From assembly GCF_016722895.1 (NCBI RefSeq), contig NZ_JAEQNA010000001.1:1364001-1428000 (forward strand): a stretch of DNA of 64,000 nt. Reading direction: 5' to 3'. A program made the translations under genes and the position numbers. Numbering within the stretch: position 1 is the stretch's first letter; each line of letters starts with the position of its first letter. This DNA is from Ramlibacter aurantiacus (GTDB lineage: Bacteria; Pseudomonadota; Gammaproteobacteria; Burkholderiales; Burkholderiaceae_C). Positions 43,634 to 53,738 of this stretch are shown here, piece by piece. Under the pieces are notes generated by a model, which was given only the letters and a program-made list of their open reading frames with translations, ran no database searches and was not told the origin of the DNA.

Positions 43634-45809
43634 AAGTCAACGTATTGCGAAGGGCGGCGCGCGCCACTTCGTCGAGCGCCTGGTCGACCAGGTGCCGGTC
43701 GGCCACCACCCGGATGCGTCCGGCGGCGCGGAGCCGGTCGAGCGTGCGCCGCGACATCGAATGCGCACTGCCCCGGGGCGAGGTGAACATGAACAGCGTC
43801 TGGTGCGGGCTGGCCCAGCTCAATTGCACGCGCTCCCAGCGGCCTTGCACCTGCAGCTCGACCCAGGCACCCAGCGGCAGGAGCTGCCCGAGGTCGTCCG
43901 GCCCGTGGGCCGCTTGCAGCGGCGGCGTGTGGGCCGGCGGCACCCGGTCCGGGCCCACATAACCGGACTCTTGCGCTTCGCGGCTGGCCAGCCAGATCCC
44001 CGAATCATCGAACGCACTGGCCCCGAACTCCGAAGGCGCCTCCTGGGCCTGTTCGGACGCCCGCCGCGCGGCGGCGTTGCGCCCTTCCTGCAGCGCGCTG
44101 GCATGGATCGCGCCCAGCCGCTCGAAGAACCGGGCCGCCAGCTCGGGCGGGTAGTCGATGCCGCGCAAACCCTCCCGCAAGCGCTCCAGCAGCCCCGGCA
44201 CGAGATAGGCCAGGCGCTGCAGCCGCACGCCACTGGCCGGCCCGGGCTGCACGCTCCACACCAGGTCGGCGGCCACCGCGCGCAACGCGCCCTCTTCGCT
44301 GGCCACCCCGCGCCGCAAGGTGTCTTCGGCCAGGGCCTGGGGCCAGGCATTGCGCAGGAAATCGCCGACGAACTCGGGTGCGCCCGCGACCCGCAGCAAA
44401 GGCTCGAATTCGGCCGCCAGGCGCTGTGCCAGCAGGTTGCGCTGCTCGGCGTGCATCAGCGCGCGGGCCGCCTCCTCGCGCCGTTTGCGGGCTTCGGCAT
44501 CGTGCCGGTCCCAGTCGGCCTGCAGCGCCTGCAATTCGCGCCCGAAGTCGTCGCCCTGCACGATCGCGCCGCGTTCGGCCAGGCGAGCCACGGCGCCCTG
44601 CACGCCGGCCACGAACAGAGGCCCGCCTTCGTCCGCGTCGCTGGAGAACGCCAGGCTGCGCTGGGTCATCCGGTCCAGCAGGCGCCGGGCCGCATGTTCA
44701 CGATCGCTGAAGAAGCGCGAGTCACGCCGCGCCAGCGCCAGGACGGTGGGCTCCAGCGCTCCCAGCTGCTGGCGGTACGCCGGCATCAGGCGCGTGTCCT
44801 GGTCCAGGTTCTCGAACATCAGCCGCACCACCTGCTCTCCCAGTTGCCGGCCCAGCCGGGGCGCATCCGGCGAATCCGGCGAATCCGTCTCGAGCCCCAG
44901 CGGGTCGGCGGCGCCGGGCGGCGCCAGTGCACGCTCGCGCTCCAGCCGCTGCACCAGCGTGTCCACCTGCTTCATCTCCTGCAGCAGCGCGAGCGAGGCC
45001 GGCACCGTGTGGAGGAACTCGCCAGGGGGCGCCGCGCGCTCGAAGTCGCCGGCCAGCAGCTTGCGCAGGCGCTCCAGCGTGAGCAGGGTCTTGGCCACCG
45101 AGCGGCTGACGGACCGACCCGCCGCCGCGCCGTCCTTGCGCCCGCCCAGCGGCACCGCCGGTTCCACCCCGGTGGAGGCCAGCCAATCGGCCATCTCGCG
45201 GTACAGCCGGCGCAGCTGGGTGCCCAGCAGCCCCGCCGAGGGCACCACCAGTGCGTCGCGTGCCCTCGAGTCCGGCACGTGCGCCCAGAGGGCCGCCTGC
45301 AGCGCCCGCACGAAGACCTCGGGCCGGACCGGATTGAGGCCCGGCTGGGCCGTGCGCCAGCCCAGCAAGGTGCTGACCAGGGCATCGAGCGCGGGCAGCA
45401 CGTCCTCGACCATGCGCTCCACTTCTTGTCGGGCCCGGGCCTGCTCGATGTTCTGGTCCAGCACCTCGTCGTCGAACAGCTGCAGGTCCTCGAATCGCAG
45501 CTCGTCCGCCGGCAGCTGGTCCTTGCCACCGCCCTCGTAGACCAGCCGGGTCAACTCGGCCCGGAAGCGCTCGCGCAAGGGTTCGATGTCGGCCTGCAAG
45601 ACCTCGATGGCGCGGCGCACCGCCGGCGCCTGCAGCAGCGGGTTACGACGCGGGCTGTTGGGCGCGCTGCCCAGCAGCAGGCCCTCGACCACGTTGGCGG
45701 CCAGGAGCCCGCACTGCGCCAGCAGGCTCTCCAGGCACTGGTGCAGGGAGGGCTGCAGGGCCGCGGGATCGTCCGACACACCCCAGCGCAGGTTCAACAA
45801 CTTCGCCAT
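43593..45809 (-). CDS. DUF1631-family protein
   Basis: A 738-residue, almost entirely helical cytoplasmic protein rich in Leu, Arg and Gln. Segments such as [40 protein letters not shown] and the C-terminal [20 protein letters not shown]...[13 protein letters not shown] match DUF1631 proteins. The C-terminal part of these resembles PilZ-like or signal-input beta domains. The function is unknown. The stop lies inside repeat copy 3, so the tail was probably acquired by repeat insertion. It is monocistronic. Confidence 0.8.
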   Translation of the reverse strand: MAKLLNLRWGVSDDPAALQPSLHQCLESLLAQCGLLAANVVEGLLLGSAPNSPRRNPLLQAPAVRRAIEVLQADIEPLRERFRAELTRLVYEGGGKDQLPADELRFEDLQLFDDEVLDQNIEQARARQEVERMVEDVLPALDALVSTLLGWRTAQPGLNPVRPEVFVRALQAALWAHVPDSRARDALVVPSAGLLGTQLRRLYREMADWLASTGVEPAVPLGGRKDGAAAGRSVSRSVAKTLLTLERLRKLLAGDFERAAPPGEFLHTVPASLALLQEMKQVDTLVQRLERERALAPPGAADPLGLETDSPDSPDAPRLGRQLGEQVVRLMFENLDQDTRLMPAYRQQLGALEPTVLALARRDSRFFSDREHAARRLLDRMTQRSLAFSSDADEGGPLFVAGVQGAVARLAERGAIVQGDDFGRELQALQADWDRHDAEARKRREEAARALMHAEQRNLLAQRLAAEFEPLLRVAGAPEFVGDFLRNAWPQALAEDTLRRGVASEEGALRAVAADLVWSVQPGPASGVRLQRLAYLVPGLLERLREGLRGIDYPPELAARFFERLGAIHASALQEGRNAAARRASEQAQEAPSEFGASAFDDSGIWLASREAQESGYVGPDRVPPAHTPPLQAAHGPDDLGQLLPLGAWVELQVQGRWERVQLSWASPHQTLFMFTSPRGSAHSMSRRTLDRLRAAGRIRVVADRHLVDQALDEVARAALRNTLTSPEAPAAGPLNSP

Positions 45810-46064
45810 GAACGGATTTCAGCACAGCCGTGGAACGCCTCCGGTGAGAACTTGAAACCCAGCAGGGAGCCTCGTGCGATCCATGCGACAATCGCCTTCG
45901 CTGCGCATCCAGTGAGCGTGGCACCAGCAGTCCTGCTGGGGACGAAGCGGCCAATCCGGCCGACTGGCTCCCAACTCTCAATCCGATCTGCCTCCTACTG
46001 GTCCGGTGCCCTGCATCGGTGTCGGGCTGATCCCACGCGCCACGGATCCGGCGCATCCACCTGC

Positions 46065-47765
46065 ATGAATTTCGAAGAACTGAAACTGGCCCCGGCCATC
46101 CTCAAGGCCGTTCGCGAAGAAGGCTACGAGACCCCCACCCCCATCCAGGCCCAGGCCATTCCCGTCGTCCTCGAAGGACACGACCTGCTCGCCGGCGCAC
46201 AGACCGGCACCGGCAAGACGGCGGCCTTCACCCTGCCCCTGCTGCACAAGCTGGCCATGAGCCGCAGCGCGAGCAACCGCTTCGGCGGCCTCGGCATCCG
46301 GGCACTGGTGCTCACCCCCACCCGCGAGCTCGCGGCCCAGGTCGAGGAATCGATCCGCACCTACGGCAAGCACCTGCAGCTGAGCTCCACGGTGATCTTC
46401 GGCGGCGTCGGCATGAACCCGCAGATCGACCGCATCAAGAAGGGCGTGGACATCCTGGTCGCCACCCCCGGCCGCCTGCTCGACCTGAGCCAGCAGGGCT
46501 TCCTGGACCTGTCCACCGTGCAGGTGCTGGTGCTGGACGAAGCCGACCGCATGCTCGACATGGGCTTCATCCATGACGTCAAGAAGGTGCTGGCCCTGGT
46601 TCCGAAGGAAAAGCAGAGCCTGCTGTTCTCCGCCACGTTCAGCGACGAGATCCGCGATCTCGCCAACGGCCTGCTGCGCAACCCGCAGAGCATCCAGGTC
46701 ACCCCGCGCAACACCACGGTGCAGCGCATCACCCAGGTCGTGCACCCGGTGGGGCGCACCAAGAAGAAGGCCCTGCTCGCGCACATCATCCAGCAGCACG
46801 ACTGGAGCCAGGTGCTGGTCTTCACCCGCACCAAGTTCGGCGCCAACCACGTGGCCGAATTCCTCAACAAGAACGGCATCACTGCCATGGCGCTGCACGG
46901 CAACAAGAGCCAGGGCGCGCGCACCCAGGCGCTGTCGGGCTTCAAGACCGGCGAGATCCGCGCCCTGGTGGCCACCGACATCGCCGCCCGCGGCATCGAC
47001 ATCGACGACCTGCCGCACGTGGTGAACTACGAGATCCCCAACGTGCCCGAGGACTACGTCCACCGCATCGGCCGCACCGGCCGCGCCGGCAAGGAAGGCC
47101 AGGCGGTGAGCCTGGTGTGCCTGGACGAAGAAGGCTTCATGCAGGAGATCGAGCGCTTCACGCGCCAGGACATCCCCGCACAGCCGGTCGAAGGCTTCGG
47201 ACCTGAGTCGGGCGAGCGGGCCGAGCCCATCGCCATGGGCCGCCAGACCATCTGGGGCGGCGCCGGCAAACCGCCCAGCCGCGAGGTCATGGCCGCCGCG
47301 GCCAAGGCCGCACGCCAGGAAATGCTGCAGCGCGTCCGCGACAACAAGGGCACGCAAGGTGCCGGTCGCGGCAACGGCGGCGCTGGCGGTGGCAATGGCG
47401 ACCGTGCGGCCAAGCCCGCGCCCGGCGCGCCGCGCAATCCCCACCATGCGCACAACGGTCCCAAGGCGCCGCACGGCCATCCGCCGCGCCACGCCCACAA
47501 CGGCCCGCGCCCCCCCCAGCAGCCGCGCCGTGCTGACGCCGAGGCGCAGCCGCGCATGGGTGCGCACAACAGCGGCAGCCCGTTCGTGCAGCGCGATCCC
47601 ACCCCCGTGCGGCACGGCGACGGCCAGCCGGATCCGCTGCGCACCAGCGTCGACAGCATGGGTGGCGGCCGCGGCCGCCGTGGTGGCGGCGGTGGCGGTG
47701 GTGGCGGCGGCGGCGGTGGCGGCGGTCGTGGCGGACGAGGTGGCTACGGCGGCTACGGCCGCTGA
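46065..47765 (+). CDS. rhlE: ATP-dependent RNA helicase RhlE
   Basis: The gene starts at ATG 46065 ([20 protein letters not shown]), though the frame is open much further upstream. The 566-residue DEAD-box helicase has Q motif [13 protein letters not shown], motif [35 protein letters not shown] and [13 protein letters not shown]. The C-terminal extension (about 180 residues) is rich in Gly, Arg, Pro and His and contains a run of about 15 glycines followed by [10 protein letters not shown], an RGG-like tail. The 255-nt leader may be a cold-shock or autoregulatory element. A strong terminator follows. Confidence 0.93.
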   Translation: MNFEELKLAPAILKAVREEGYETPTPIQAQAIPVVLEGHDLLAGAQTGTGKTAAFTLPLLHKLAMSRSASNRFGGLGIRALVLTPTRELAAQVEESIRTYGKHLQLSSTVIFGGVGMNPQIDRIKKGVDILVATPGRLLDLSQQGFLDLSTVQVLVLDEADRMLDMGFIHDVKKVLALVPKEKQSLLFSATFSDEIRDLANGLLRNPQSIQVTPRNTTVQRITQVVHPVGRTKKKALLAHIIQQHDWSQVLVFTRTKFGANHVAEFLNKNGITAMALHGNKSQGARTQALSGFKTGEIRALVATDIAARGIDIDDLPHVVNYEIPNVPEDYVHRIGRTGRAGKEGQAVSLVCLDEEGFMQEIERFTRQDIPAQPVEGFGPESGERAEPIAMGRQTIWGGAGKPPSREVMAAAAKAARQEMLQRVRDNKGTQGAGRGNGGAGGGNGDRAAKPAPGAPRNPHHAHNGPKAPHGHPPRHAHNGPRPPQQPRRADAEAQPRMGAHNSGSPFVQRDPTPVRHGDGQPDPLRTSVDSMGGGRGRRGGGGGGGGGGGGGGGRGGRGGYGGYGR

Positions 47766-47810
47766 TCCAGGCGCCTCGCCAGCGCCACTGACCGGCGCTC
47801 CCCGTCCTCC

Positions 47811-47844
47811 AGCCCCTGCAGGCGCCTGCCTGCAGGGGCTTTTT
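47811..47844 (+). terminator. Rho-independent terminator of rhlE
   Basis: A perfect 12-bp stem, AGCCCCTGCAGG / CCTGCAGGGGCT, with a 6-base loop and a TTTT run. It begins 46 bases after the rhlE stop and ends just before the SDR gene start, so the SDR has its own promoter or is read through. Confidence 0.88.
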
Positions 47845-47859
47845 CGTACGATGCGGCGC

Positions 47860-48648
47860 ATGACGACCGACACTTCCGCCCCGCGCATCTCCTTCGGCCT
47901 GGCCGGCCGGACCTGCATCGTCACCGGCGCCGCCCAGGGCATCGGCGAGGCCTGCGCCAGGCGGTTGGCCGAAGACGGCGCCCGGGTGGTGCTGGCGGAC
48001 ATTGACGATGCGCGCGGCCAGGCCGTGGCGGCCGAGCTCGGCGGCATGTACCTGCACTGCGACGTGGGTGACAAGGCACAGGTCGACGCCTGCATCGCCC
48101 AGGTCGTGCAGCGCCACGGCCGAATCGATGTGCTCGTCAACAACGCCGGCATCTTCAAGGCCGCCGACTTCCTGGACATCAGCGAAGCCGACTTCGATGC
48201 GGTGCTGCGCGTGAACCTCAAGGGCGCCTTCCTGATGGGCCAGGCGGCGGCGCGCGAGATGGCCCGCGCCGGCCGCGGGGCGATCGTGCACATGAGCTCG
48301 GTCAACGCGGTCCTGGCCATCCCCAACATCGCCAGTTACAACGTGAGCAAGGGCGGCATCAATCAGCTCACCCGGGTGATGGCTCTCGCCCTCGCGGACA
48401 AGGGCGTGCGGGTCAACGCGGTGGCGCCGGGCACCATTGCCACCGAACTGGCGGCCAAGGCCGTGCTCACCAGCGACGAGGCGCGCACGCGCATCCTGAG
48501 CCGCACGCCGCTGAAGCGCCTGGGCGCGCCGGCCGAGGTGGCGGACGCGGTTTGCTGGCTGGCCAGCGACGCGGCCAGCTATGTCACCGGCGAGATCGTC
48601 GTCGTCGACGGTGGCCGGATGGCGCTGAACTACACGGTGCCGGTGTGA
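47860..48648 (+). CDS. Short-chain dehydrogenase/reductase
   Basis: The start is ATG 47860 (MTTDTSAPRISFGLAG); ATG 47851 is the alternative and no ribosome site is clear. The 262-residue classical SDR: TGAAQGIGEACARRLA (cofactor), NNAGIFKAADFL, HMSSVNAVLAIPN and YNVSKGGINQLTR (Ser-Tyr-Lys), and the family C-terminus SYVTGEIVVVDGGR. It oxidises or reduces an alcohol/ketone with NAD(P); the substrate is unknown. It lies 15 bases after the rhlE terminator. Confidence 0.85.
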   Translation: MTTDTSAPRISFGLAGRTCIVTGAAQGIGEACARRLAEDGARVVLADIDDARGQAVAAELGGMYLHCDVGDKAQVDACIAQVVQRHGRIDVLVNNAGIFKAADFLDISEADFDAVLRVNLKGAFLMGQAAAREMARAGRGAIVHMSSVNAVLAIPNIASYNVSKGGINQLTRVMALALADKGVRVNAVAPGTIATELAAKAVLTSDEARTRILSRTPLKRLGAPAEVADAVCWLASDAASYVTGEIVVVDGGRMALNYTVPV

Positions 48649-48921
48649 GAAGCGCCGCACGGCTCGCGCTGTAGCTTCCTTTCGACAGGAGGCTGTCGCG
48701 CCCTCCTGCCCAGCCGCATCGAAACGTAACTTCTGGCCCGCGCTCCCGCCTGCACGGCCACCCGCGGGCGCGCCCTTCCGGGCTGCGTCCCACCCCCGGG
48801 CGCAACCGCCCTGCAGTCGCTGCACAGATTGCTTACCTTTCGTCGCCGAACAGCGACATCTTGTGGGAGGCGTCCTACTACGATCCCCTTTCCCGTGACT
48901 CAGCCGCATCCCTCCGCCTTC

Positions 48922-49779
48922 ATGCCGCCTCCAGGAAGTTCCAGCCAGCCGACCGTGTCTCCCGCGCTCGGGTCCGACCAGGCGGTGCGGTCCGTGCTCA
49001 CCCGCTACGGCGCCAGCAAGTGGGAGATGGCCCACGGCTACACCGGCCCGACCCGCCATCTGCCGGCCCGTGCCGGGCAGGCGCTGCGTGGCATCCCCGA
49101 CACGGGCGCGCAACTCGGCAGCGGCAGCGGGATGGAAATGCTCAACTGGGTCGACCCCAGCGGCCGCGGCACCGTGCTGCCGCCGCTGATGCGGCGGCTC
49201 GACGGGCACTGGTGCTCCGACCACAGTGCCGGCAACACCTGGGGTTTCTGGTGCAAGAAGTCGGCCGCCGAGCCAGGCGTGCATCCGCTGCCGCGCAACC
49301 GCATGCCCTATCACCTGCAGGACCCTCACTTCGCCATCGTGGCGCTGAGCGTGCCGGGCAATGGTCGCAGCGGCGTCGCCTTCCAGGCGTCCAAGGCCGA
49401 GGAAAACCACGTGGCCGAGCTGGCCCTGTCGAACAACCGGCCACAGGCGCGCTGGATCGATGCCGACGGGCAGCGGGTGGTGCTCACCAGCCCGCAGGCG
49501 CTGGCGCCGCACCGGCCGGCGGTGCTCACGCTGAGCGCGCGCCCAGGCCAGCAGAGCCTGCGCGTCGACGGGGAAGCCGTGGCCGCCGCGGCCGGCGTGT
49601 TCGCCCCCAGCAACTTCGCCCAACTGCTGATCGGCTGGGGCTTCCGCAGCTACTTTCCCAACGAAGGCTTCGGCGGCCACGTCTACGGCGTCATCACCGG
49701 CAGGGGCTCGCCGGCCGAGCACGAACTCGCGCTGCTGGAGCGCTATCTCGGCACCACGGCGGGTCTCACGCTGCCTTAG
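48922..49779 (+). CDS. Unknown protein with LamG/concanavalin-like C-terminal pattern
   Basis: The start is uncertain: ATG 48922 is used, and the frame is open upstream with GTG and TTG options. The roughly 285-residue protein opens with a Pro/Ser segment. It then has a domain holding [20 protein letters not shown] and [11 protein letters not shown] and ends [20 protein letters not shown]. The latter, with alternating beta pattern, is typical of concanavalin-A-like (LamG) domains, which usually bind glycans or other polymers. No signal peptide is apparent with this start. Confidence 0.55.
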   Translation: MPPPGSSSQPTVSPALGSDQAVRSVLTRYGASKWEMAHGYTGPTRHLPARAGQALRGIPDTGAQLGSGSGMEMLNWVDPSGRGTVLPPLMRRLDGHWCSDHSAGNTWGFWCKKSAAEPGVHPLPRNRMPYHLQDPHFAIVALSVPGNGRSGVAFQASKAEENHVAELALSNNRPQARWIDADGQRVVLTSPQALAPHRPAVLTLSARPGQQSLRVDGEAVAAAAGVFAPSNFAQLLIGWGFRSYFPNEGFGGHVYGVITGRGSPAEHELALLERYLGTTAGLTLP

Positions 49780-49810
49780 GGCAGGCTGGCCGCCGCCCAT
49801 AATCGCGGCC

Positions 49811-50197
49811 ATGCGAATCCTTCACACCATGCTGCGCGTGGGCGACCTGCAGCGCGCCGTCGATTTCTACACCCGGGTGCTGGGCATGAAGCTGCTGCGC
49901 ACCACCGAGCGACCCGACCAGAAGTACTCGTTGGCCTTCCTGGGCTACGGCAGCAATCCCGAGCACGCCGAACTCGAGCTGACCTACAACCACGGCGTCG
50001 ACCACTACGACCTGGGCACCGCCTACGGCCACATCGCCCTGGGCGTGGAAGACGCCTACGCGGCCTGCGAGCGCATCCGTGCAGCCGGCGGCCAGGTCAC
50101 CCGCGAGCCCGGGCCGGTCAAGGGCGGCACCAGCGTCATCGCCTTCGTCACCGATCCCGACGGCTACAAGATCGAACTGATCCAGCGCGACGCCTGA
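49811..50197 (+). CDS. gloA: Lactoylglutathione lyase (glyoxalase I)
   Basis: A 128-residue protein with the metal ligands in place: His5 (MRILHTML), Glu56 in [10 protein letters not shown], His74 in YGHIALGV and Glu near the end in [10 protein letters not shown]. The length and [20 protein letters not shown] are typical of Ni/Co-type GloA. It isomerises the methylglyoxal-glutathione adduct to S-lactoylglutathione. It is monocistronic, 31 bases after the unknown protein gene. Confidence 0.95.
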   Translation: MRILHTMLRVGDLQRAVDFYTRVLGMKLLRTTERPDQKYSLAFLGYGSNPEHAELELTYNHGVDHYDLGTAYGHIALGVEDAYAACERIRAAGGQVTREPGPVKGGTSVIAFVTDPDGYKIELIQRDA

Positions 50198-50247
50198 GGC
50201 GCGCCGGCGCGTGCGCCCTGCGGTCGAGGTGGGGCACCCACCCTACA

Positions 50248-50269
50248 ATTAAACAGTCGATCAAATCAT
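50248..50269 (+). promoter_or_regulatory. Candidate TetR operator upstream of the regulator gene
   Basis: It reads ATTAAACAGTCGATCAAA and onward; the core TTAA-N3-GTCGNTCAA recurs on the minus strand at 59643-59664 upstream of the transporter/nic operon (16 of 22 positions shared). It ends 10 bases before the tetR start, and a TACAAT hexamer at 50244-50249 overlaps it, so binding would block the gene's own promoter. Confidence 0.55.
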
Positions 50270-50279
50270 GGAGGAGGCC

Positions 50280-50948
50280 ATGAGCCAAGCAAGCGCGAAG
50301 CGCCCCAGGCAGAAGGGCCCTGGCCGTCCCGAGGGCCTCAGCAACATCCGTGACGCCATCATGGACGCGGCCGAATCCCAGTTCGCCGAGCTGGGCTACG
50401 CCGGGACCAGCCTTCGCGAGATCGCCGACGCGGTCAATGTCACCCAGGCACTGATCAGCTATTACTTCGGCTCCAAGTACGGCCTGTTCCAGGAGACCTT
50501 CCTGCGCCGCGGCCTCATGATCTCCACCGAACGGATCGAGCGGCTGGACGCGCTGCTCGCCGCCGGCAAGCCCACCGTCCGCGACATCGTCCGCTCGTTC
50601 CTCTCGCCCACCCTGGCGCTGCGCGCAACCACGCAGGGGCGCGCCTTCCTGCGCCTGCAGGCGCGCCTGCACACCGAGCCGCCCGAGATCTCGTACCCGC
50701 TGCGAAGCGGCGCCTACGGGGTTTCCACGCAGCGCTACGTGGATGCCATCCGGCTGGCGCTGCCGCACCTGCGCGAGCTGGACGCCTACTGGCGGGTGAC
50801 CCTGATGGTGGGCACCTACCTCTACGCCTTCTCCGACACCCACCGCATGGAGGAGATGGTGCCCGAGGGCCTGTACGACCCCGAGGACACCGAGTCGCTG
50901 ATCGACCAGGTCACGCGTTTCGTCACCGGCGGCTTCGAGGCCGCCTGA
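50280..50948 (+). CDS. TetR-family transcriptional regulator
   Basis: The ATG at 50280 has GGAGGAGG immediately upstream; the ATG at 50268 would start inside that site. The 222-residue regulator has an N-terminal helix-turn-helix with AAESQFAELGYAGTSLREIA and VTQALISYYFGSKYGLFQE, and a large ligand-binding C-terminal domain. It converges with the liv/nic-like operon, and candidate operators precede both. It is likely a repressor released by an intermediate of the N-heterocyclic pathway. Confidence 0.88.
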   Translation: MSQASAKRPRQKGPGRPEGLSNIRDAIMDAAESQFAELGYAGTSLREIADAVNVTQALISYYFGSKYGLFQETFLRRGLMISTERIERLDALLAAGKPTVRDIVRSFLSPTLALRATTQGRAFLRLQARLHTEPPEISYPLRSGAYGVSTQRYVDAIRLALPHLRELDAYWRVTLMVGTYLYAFSDTHRMEEMVPEGLYDPEDTESLIDQVTRFVTGGFEAA

Positions 50949-51022
50949 GCGTCAATCGCCGGCGAGCGGCCGGCGCAGCTGCGCCAGGTCCAGCACGCCG
51001 GCGGAGATCCGCCGCAGGTGGT

Positions 51023-52090
51023 TCATCCGGCGCGCGCGCGCACGTCTTCGGCCATCAGCGACTCCACCACGCGGCCCTCGGCCACCACCTGCAGGTCGTC
51101 GACGAAGACATTGCAGCGCCGCATCGGGATGTCGATGTGGCAGGTGGTGGTGCGGCTGCCGCCGGCCTCGTTGTTCGGGCCGAGCGAGAACAGGAAGTTG
51201 CCGCTGACGGCGCGCGCGTCCATGCCGATCGACGCCTCGCGGTCGTACAGGCCCAGCGTGGACCAATGGGCACGCTTTTGCAGGCCCCAGCCGATGTGCG
51301 AGATGGCATAGGCCTCGGGGTCGCCGAAGGAGTCGATGTACTCCTCGAGCATCCCGGCCTCCGCCCCGCCTTCGATGCGCGTGACGAAGCCGGCCGTCAC
51401 GGTCAGGGTGATCGGCTCGGTGACGTAGCTTTTCTGGGGCAGCAGGATGTCGCCCTTGTCGAGCACGATGCGACCCTCGGCCCCGCCCTCGTTGGGCCAG
51501 GTGAACACGAAGCCGCTGGGCCAGTGGTCCCAGCGCCCGGGCTGGTCGACGAAGCCGTATTCGCCCGTGACCGGGTATTCGCCCAGCGGCAACCGCAGGT
51601 CCGTGCCCGCGGCCGACGTGACGCGCATCAGGCGCCGGTCCTGCAGCAGCCTGATTCCGGCCTGCACCCGCTGGTAATCCTCCATCGTCGGCACCAGGCG
51701 CGCCAGGATCTCCGGCGGCTCCACGGCCAGCAGGATCCTGGTTCCCGATTGGAGGATCTCGTGCTGCTCGGGCGAGAACAGCAGGGTCATCAGGTCCAGC
51801 ACCAGGTCGCTGGCCTTGAGCGCGGCGATGGCGGGCGCATGGCCGGTCAGCGGCGTGGTGCCCAGGTAGGCCAGCGGATCGCGGCTCAGCGACTTCTCGC
51901 CGTTGACCGGCGGCAGGTCGAGCCGGCACACCGTCGCACCCAGCAGCGCCAGCGCCGTCAGCGCACAGCGCAGGGTTTGCGGGTGCGTGCCGTCGCTGGT
52001 CAGCACCGTGACCGACTGGCCCGGCCGAAGCCTGGACAAGGTCAGGACCTGGGTCCAGGCCTGGATGAGGGCCGCATCCTGGATGGGCAT
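51023..52090 (-). CDS. nicX: 2,5-dihydroxypyridine 5,6-dioxygenase-like (NicX)
   Basis: A 355-residue protein with start ATG 52090 and GGAG upstream. It matches the leucyl-aminopeptidase-like NicX family: PHxGHE-like region HIGWGLQKRAHWSTLG, SGNFLFSLGPNNEAGG, and the C-terminal iron site CHIDIPMRR, where His and Asp form the HxD ligands. It opens the ring of 2,5-dihydroxypyridine to N-formylmaleamic acid with O2 and Fe(II). It is the last gene of the operon, downstream of the genes for the next two steps. NicX relatives and M29-like proteins are hard to separate, but the operon context supports NicX. Confidence 0.82.
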   Translation of the reverse strand: MPIQDAALIQAWTQVLTLSRLRPGQSVTVLTSDGTHPQTLRCALTALALLGATVCRLDLPPVNGEKSLSRDPLAYLGTTPLTGHAPAIAALKASDLVLDLMTLLFSPEQHEILQSGTRILLAVEPPEILARLVPTMEDYQRVQAGIRLLQDRRLMRVTSAAGTDLRLPLGEYPVTGEYGFVDQPGRWDHWPSGFVFTWPNEGGAEGRIVLDKGDILLPQKSYVTEPITLTVTAGFVTRIEGGAEAGMLEEYIDSFGDPEAYAISHIGWGLQKRAHWSTLGLYDREASIGMDARAVSGNFLFSLGPNNEAGGSRTTTCHIDIPMRRCNVFVDDLQVVAEGRVVESLMAEDVRARAG

Positions 52091-52120
52091 GGAGGTCTCC
52101 TTGCGTTCAGTGCGGCTGGC

Positions 52121-52954
52121 TCACGCGAGGTCCGCGCCCAGGAAACCGGCCAGGCCGGCCATGAAGCCGTCCAGGTTGTCCCAGGGGATCATGTGGCCGG
52201 CGCCGGCGACCCGCACCGTGGCGAAATCGCGCGTGAGGCCGCGGATTTCCTGCACGTCCGCGTCGCGCACCACGTCGCCACGCTCCGCGGTCATCAGCAG
52301 CACGGGCACGGTGATCTTCGGGAGATCGGCATGGACGTCGTCGGTCTGGAAGGCCTCGAAGCTCGTGACGATGGCGCGCTCGTCGCAGGTGTGCAGCCAT
52401 TGCGCGCGCAACCGCAGTTGTTCCTCGGTCCAGGTGGGGCAATACACCCGCATCTCGTCCAGCGTGATGCCGCGCCGGGCCTGCCGGATCGAGTCGACGT
52501 ACCAGGGCAGTTGCGCCGGGTAGGGACGCCGGCCCGGGCCGGACACGGGCGGATCCGCGGCGACGATCCGGCTCAGGCCGCCCGGCTCGCGCGACGCGGC
52601 GCGAATCGCGATGCGACCGCCCATCGAGTGCCCGACATACGCATACCGCGCCAAGCCGAGCGCCTGGGTGAAGGCGATCAGGTCGGCGGCCTGCGCATCG
52701 AGGCTGTAGTCGAGGCCCTCACCGGCCTCGCTCAGGCCACGGCCGCGCACGTCCAGCACATAGGTGTCGAACTGCCGGCCGAAGCGCTCGGCGACGAAGC
52801 CCCAGGTGACGGCCGGGCTCGTGATGCCGGGGATCAACACCACCGCATCGCGCCCGCTGCGGACTCCATCGGAGCCGCCGTAGCGCAGGTAGTGCTGGCG
52901 GATGCCGTTCGCGTGCACATGCGCGCCGTACAGGTAGGTGCTGGGCGGGCTCAT
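52121..52954 (-). CDS. nicD: N-formylmaleamate deformylase-like alpha/beta hydrolase (NicD)
   Basis: A 277-residue alpha/beta hydrolase: nucleophile elbow YVGHSMGGRIAI, oxyanion region LIPGITSPAVTWGFVAERF, and the C-terminal His in GAGHMIPW. The N-terminus STYLYGAHVHANGIRQHYLR resembles NicD. It would remove formate from N-formylmaleamate to give maleamate. It overlaps nicE by 4 bases, placing it between the isomerase and the dioxygenase genes. Confidence 0.82.
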   Translation of the reverse strand: MSPPSTYLYGAHVHANGIRQHYLRYGGSDGVRSGRDAVVLIPGITSPAVTWGFVAERFGRQFDTYVLDVRGRGLSEAGEGLDYSLDAQAADLIAFTQALGLARYAYVGHSMGGRIAIRAASREPGGLSRIVAADPPVSGPGRRPYPAQLPWYVDSIRQARRGITLDEMRVYCPTWTEEQLRLRAQWLHTCDERAIVTSFEAFQTDDVHADLPKITVPVLLMTAERGDVVRDADVQEIRGLTRDFATVRVAGAGHMIPWDNLDGFMAGLAGFLGADLA

Positions 52955-53727
52955 GCGGCGCCTCCTTTCGCATAGGCGCCCGACAGCAGCGCGCCCGCGC
53001 CGGGGACGACCTGCTCCAGCCCGAGGGCGCCCAGCATGGCGTAGGTGGTGGCGACGGCGGCCGTGACCACCGGCTTGCCCGTCTGCGCCTCGACCTGCGC
53101 GATGGCGGCCAGCGACGGCATCTGCACGCAGGCCGACAGAACGATGACATCGACGTCATCGGTCTTCATGCCCGCCACGATCCCGGGCAGCCGGCCTGGG
53201 TCGTGCCGGCCGACCTCGAGGTTGTCGGGGATCTCCAGCGCCCGCCAGTCGGCGACCTCGAAGCCCTCGTGCTCGATGTAGTCGATCACCAGGCGGGTCA
53301 GCGGCACCATGTAGGGCGCGACCAGGGCGATGCGCCTGGCCTTCATCACCTTCAGCGCATCGACCAGCGCACCGGCACTGGTCACCACCGGCGCCTCGCC
53401 GCCGTTGCCACGGGTCGCGCCGCCCAGCCGCTCCTGTGACTGCCGGTGGTAGCCGCGCCCCATGGCCATGATGGCGACCAGGCAGGCATAGCCCAGCACG
53501 TCGACGCGGGCGTCGCTCAGCTCCAGGGCGCAGCGGTCCGAAGCCGCGTCCATCGCCGCCAGTTCCTCCTTGTTCACATGCTTCATGCGCATGCGGGCGG
53601 AGTGGAAGGTGAAGCGCTCGGGCCGCACCTGCTCGCGCATGCGCAGCATGGCCGGGATCTCCGTCTCCATCGTGGTGTTGGAGCTGGGAACGATCTGGCC
53701 GATGCGAAAGTGGGTCTTGCTCGTCAT
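52951..53727 (-). CDS. nicE: Maleate cis-trans isomerase-like (NicE)
   Basis: A 258-residue Asp/Glu-racemase-fold protein from ATG 53727. Substrate loop PSSNTTMETEIPAML; catalytic cysteines Cys82 in LGYACLV and Cys200 in VLSACVQMPSL, the arrangement established for maleate isomerase. It converts maleate to fumarate, feeding the TCA cycle. It starts 11 bases after the monooxygenase gene and overlaps nicD. An amidase (NicF) that would turn maleamate into maleate is not seen in the operon. Confidence 0.88.
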   Translation of the reverse strand: MTSKTHFRIGQIVPSSNTTMETEIPAMLRMREQVRPERFTFHSARMRMKHVNKEELAAMDAASDRCALELSDARVDVLGYACLVAIMAMGRGYHRQSQERLGGATRGNGGEAPVVTSAGALVDALKVMKARRIALVAPYMVPLTRLVIDYIEHEGFEVADWRALEIPDNLEVGRHDPGRLPGIVAGMKTDDVDVIVLSACVQMPSLAAIAQVEAQTGKPVVTAAVATTYAMLGALGLEQVVPGAGALLSGAYAKGGAA

Positions 53728-53738
53728 CGCCTGCTCCT

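Noticed and set aside
47689..47745. GGN triplet run as a possible microsatellite or CRISPR-like repeat
   Set aside because: It encodes the glycine run of the RhlE tail; no spacers or regular repeats as in a CRISPR array.
45978..48329. Long minus-strand frame (783 codons) opposite rhlE
   Set aside because: Pure shadow of the rhlE codons, including the anti-glycine run; rhlE motifs are unambiguous.
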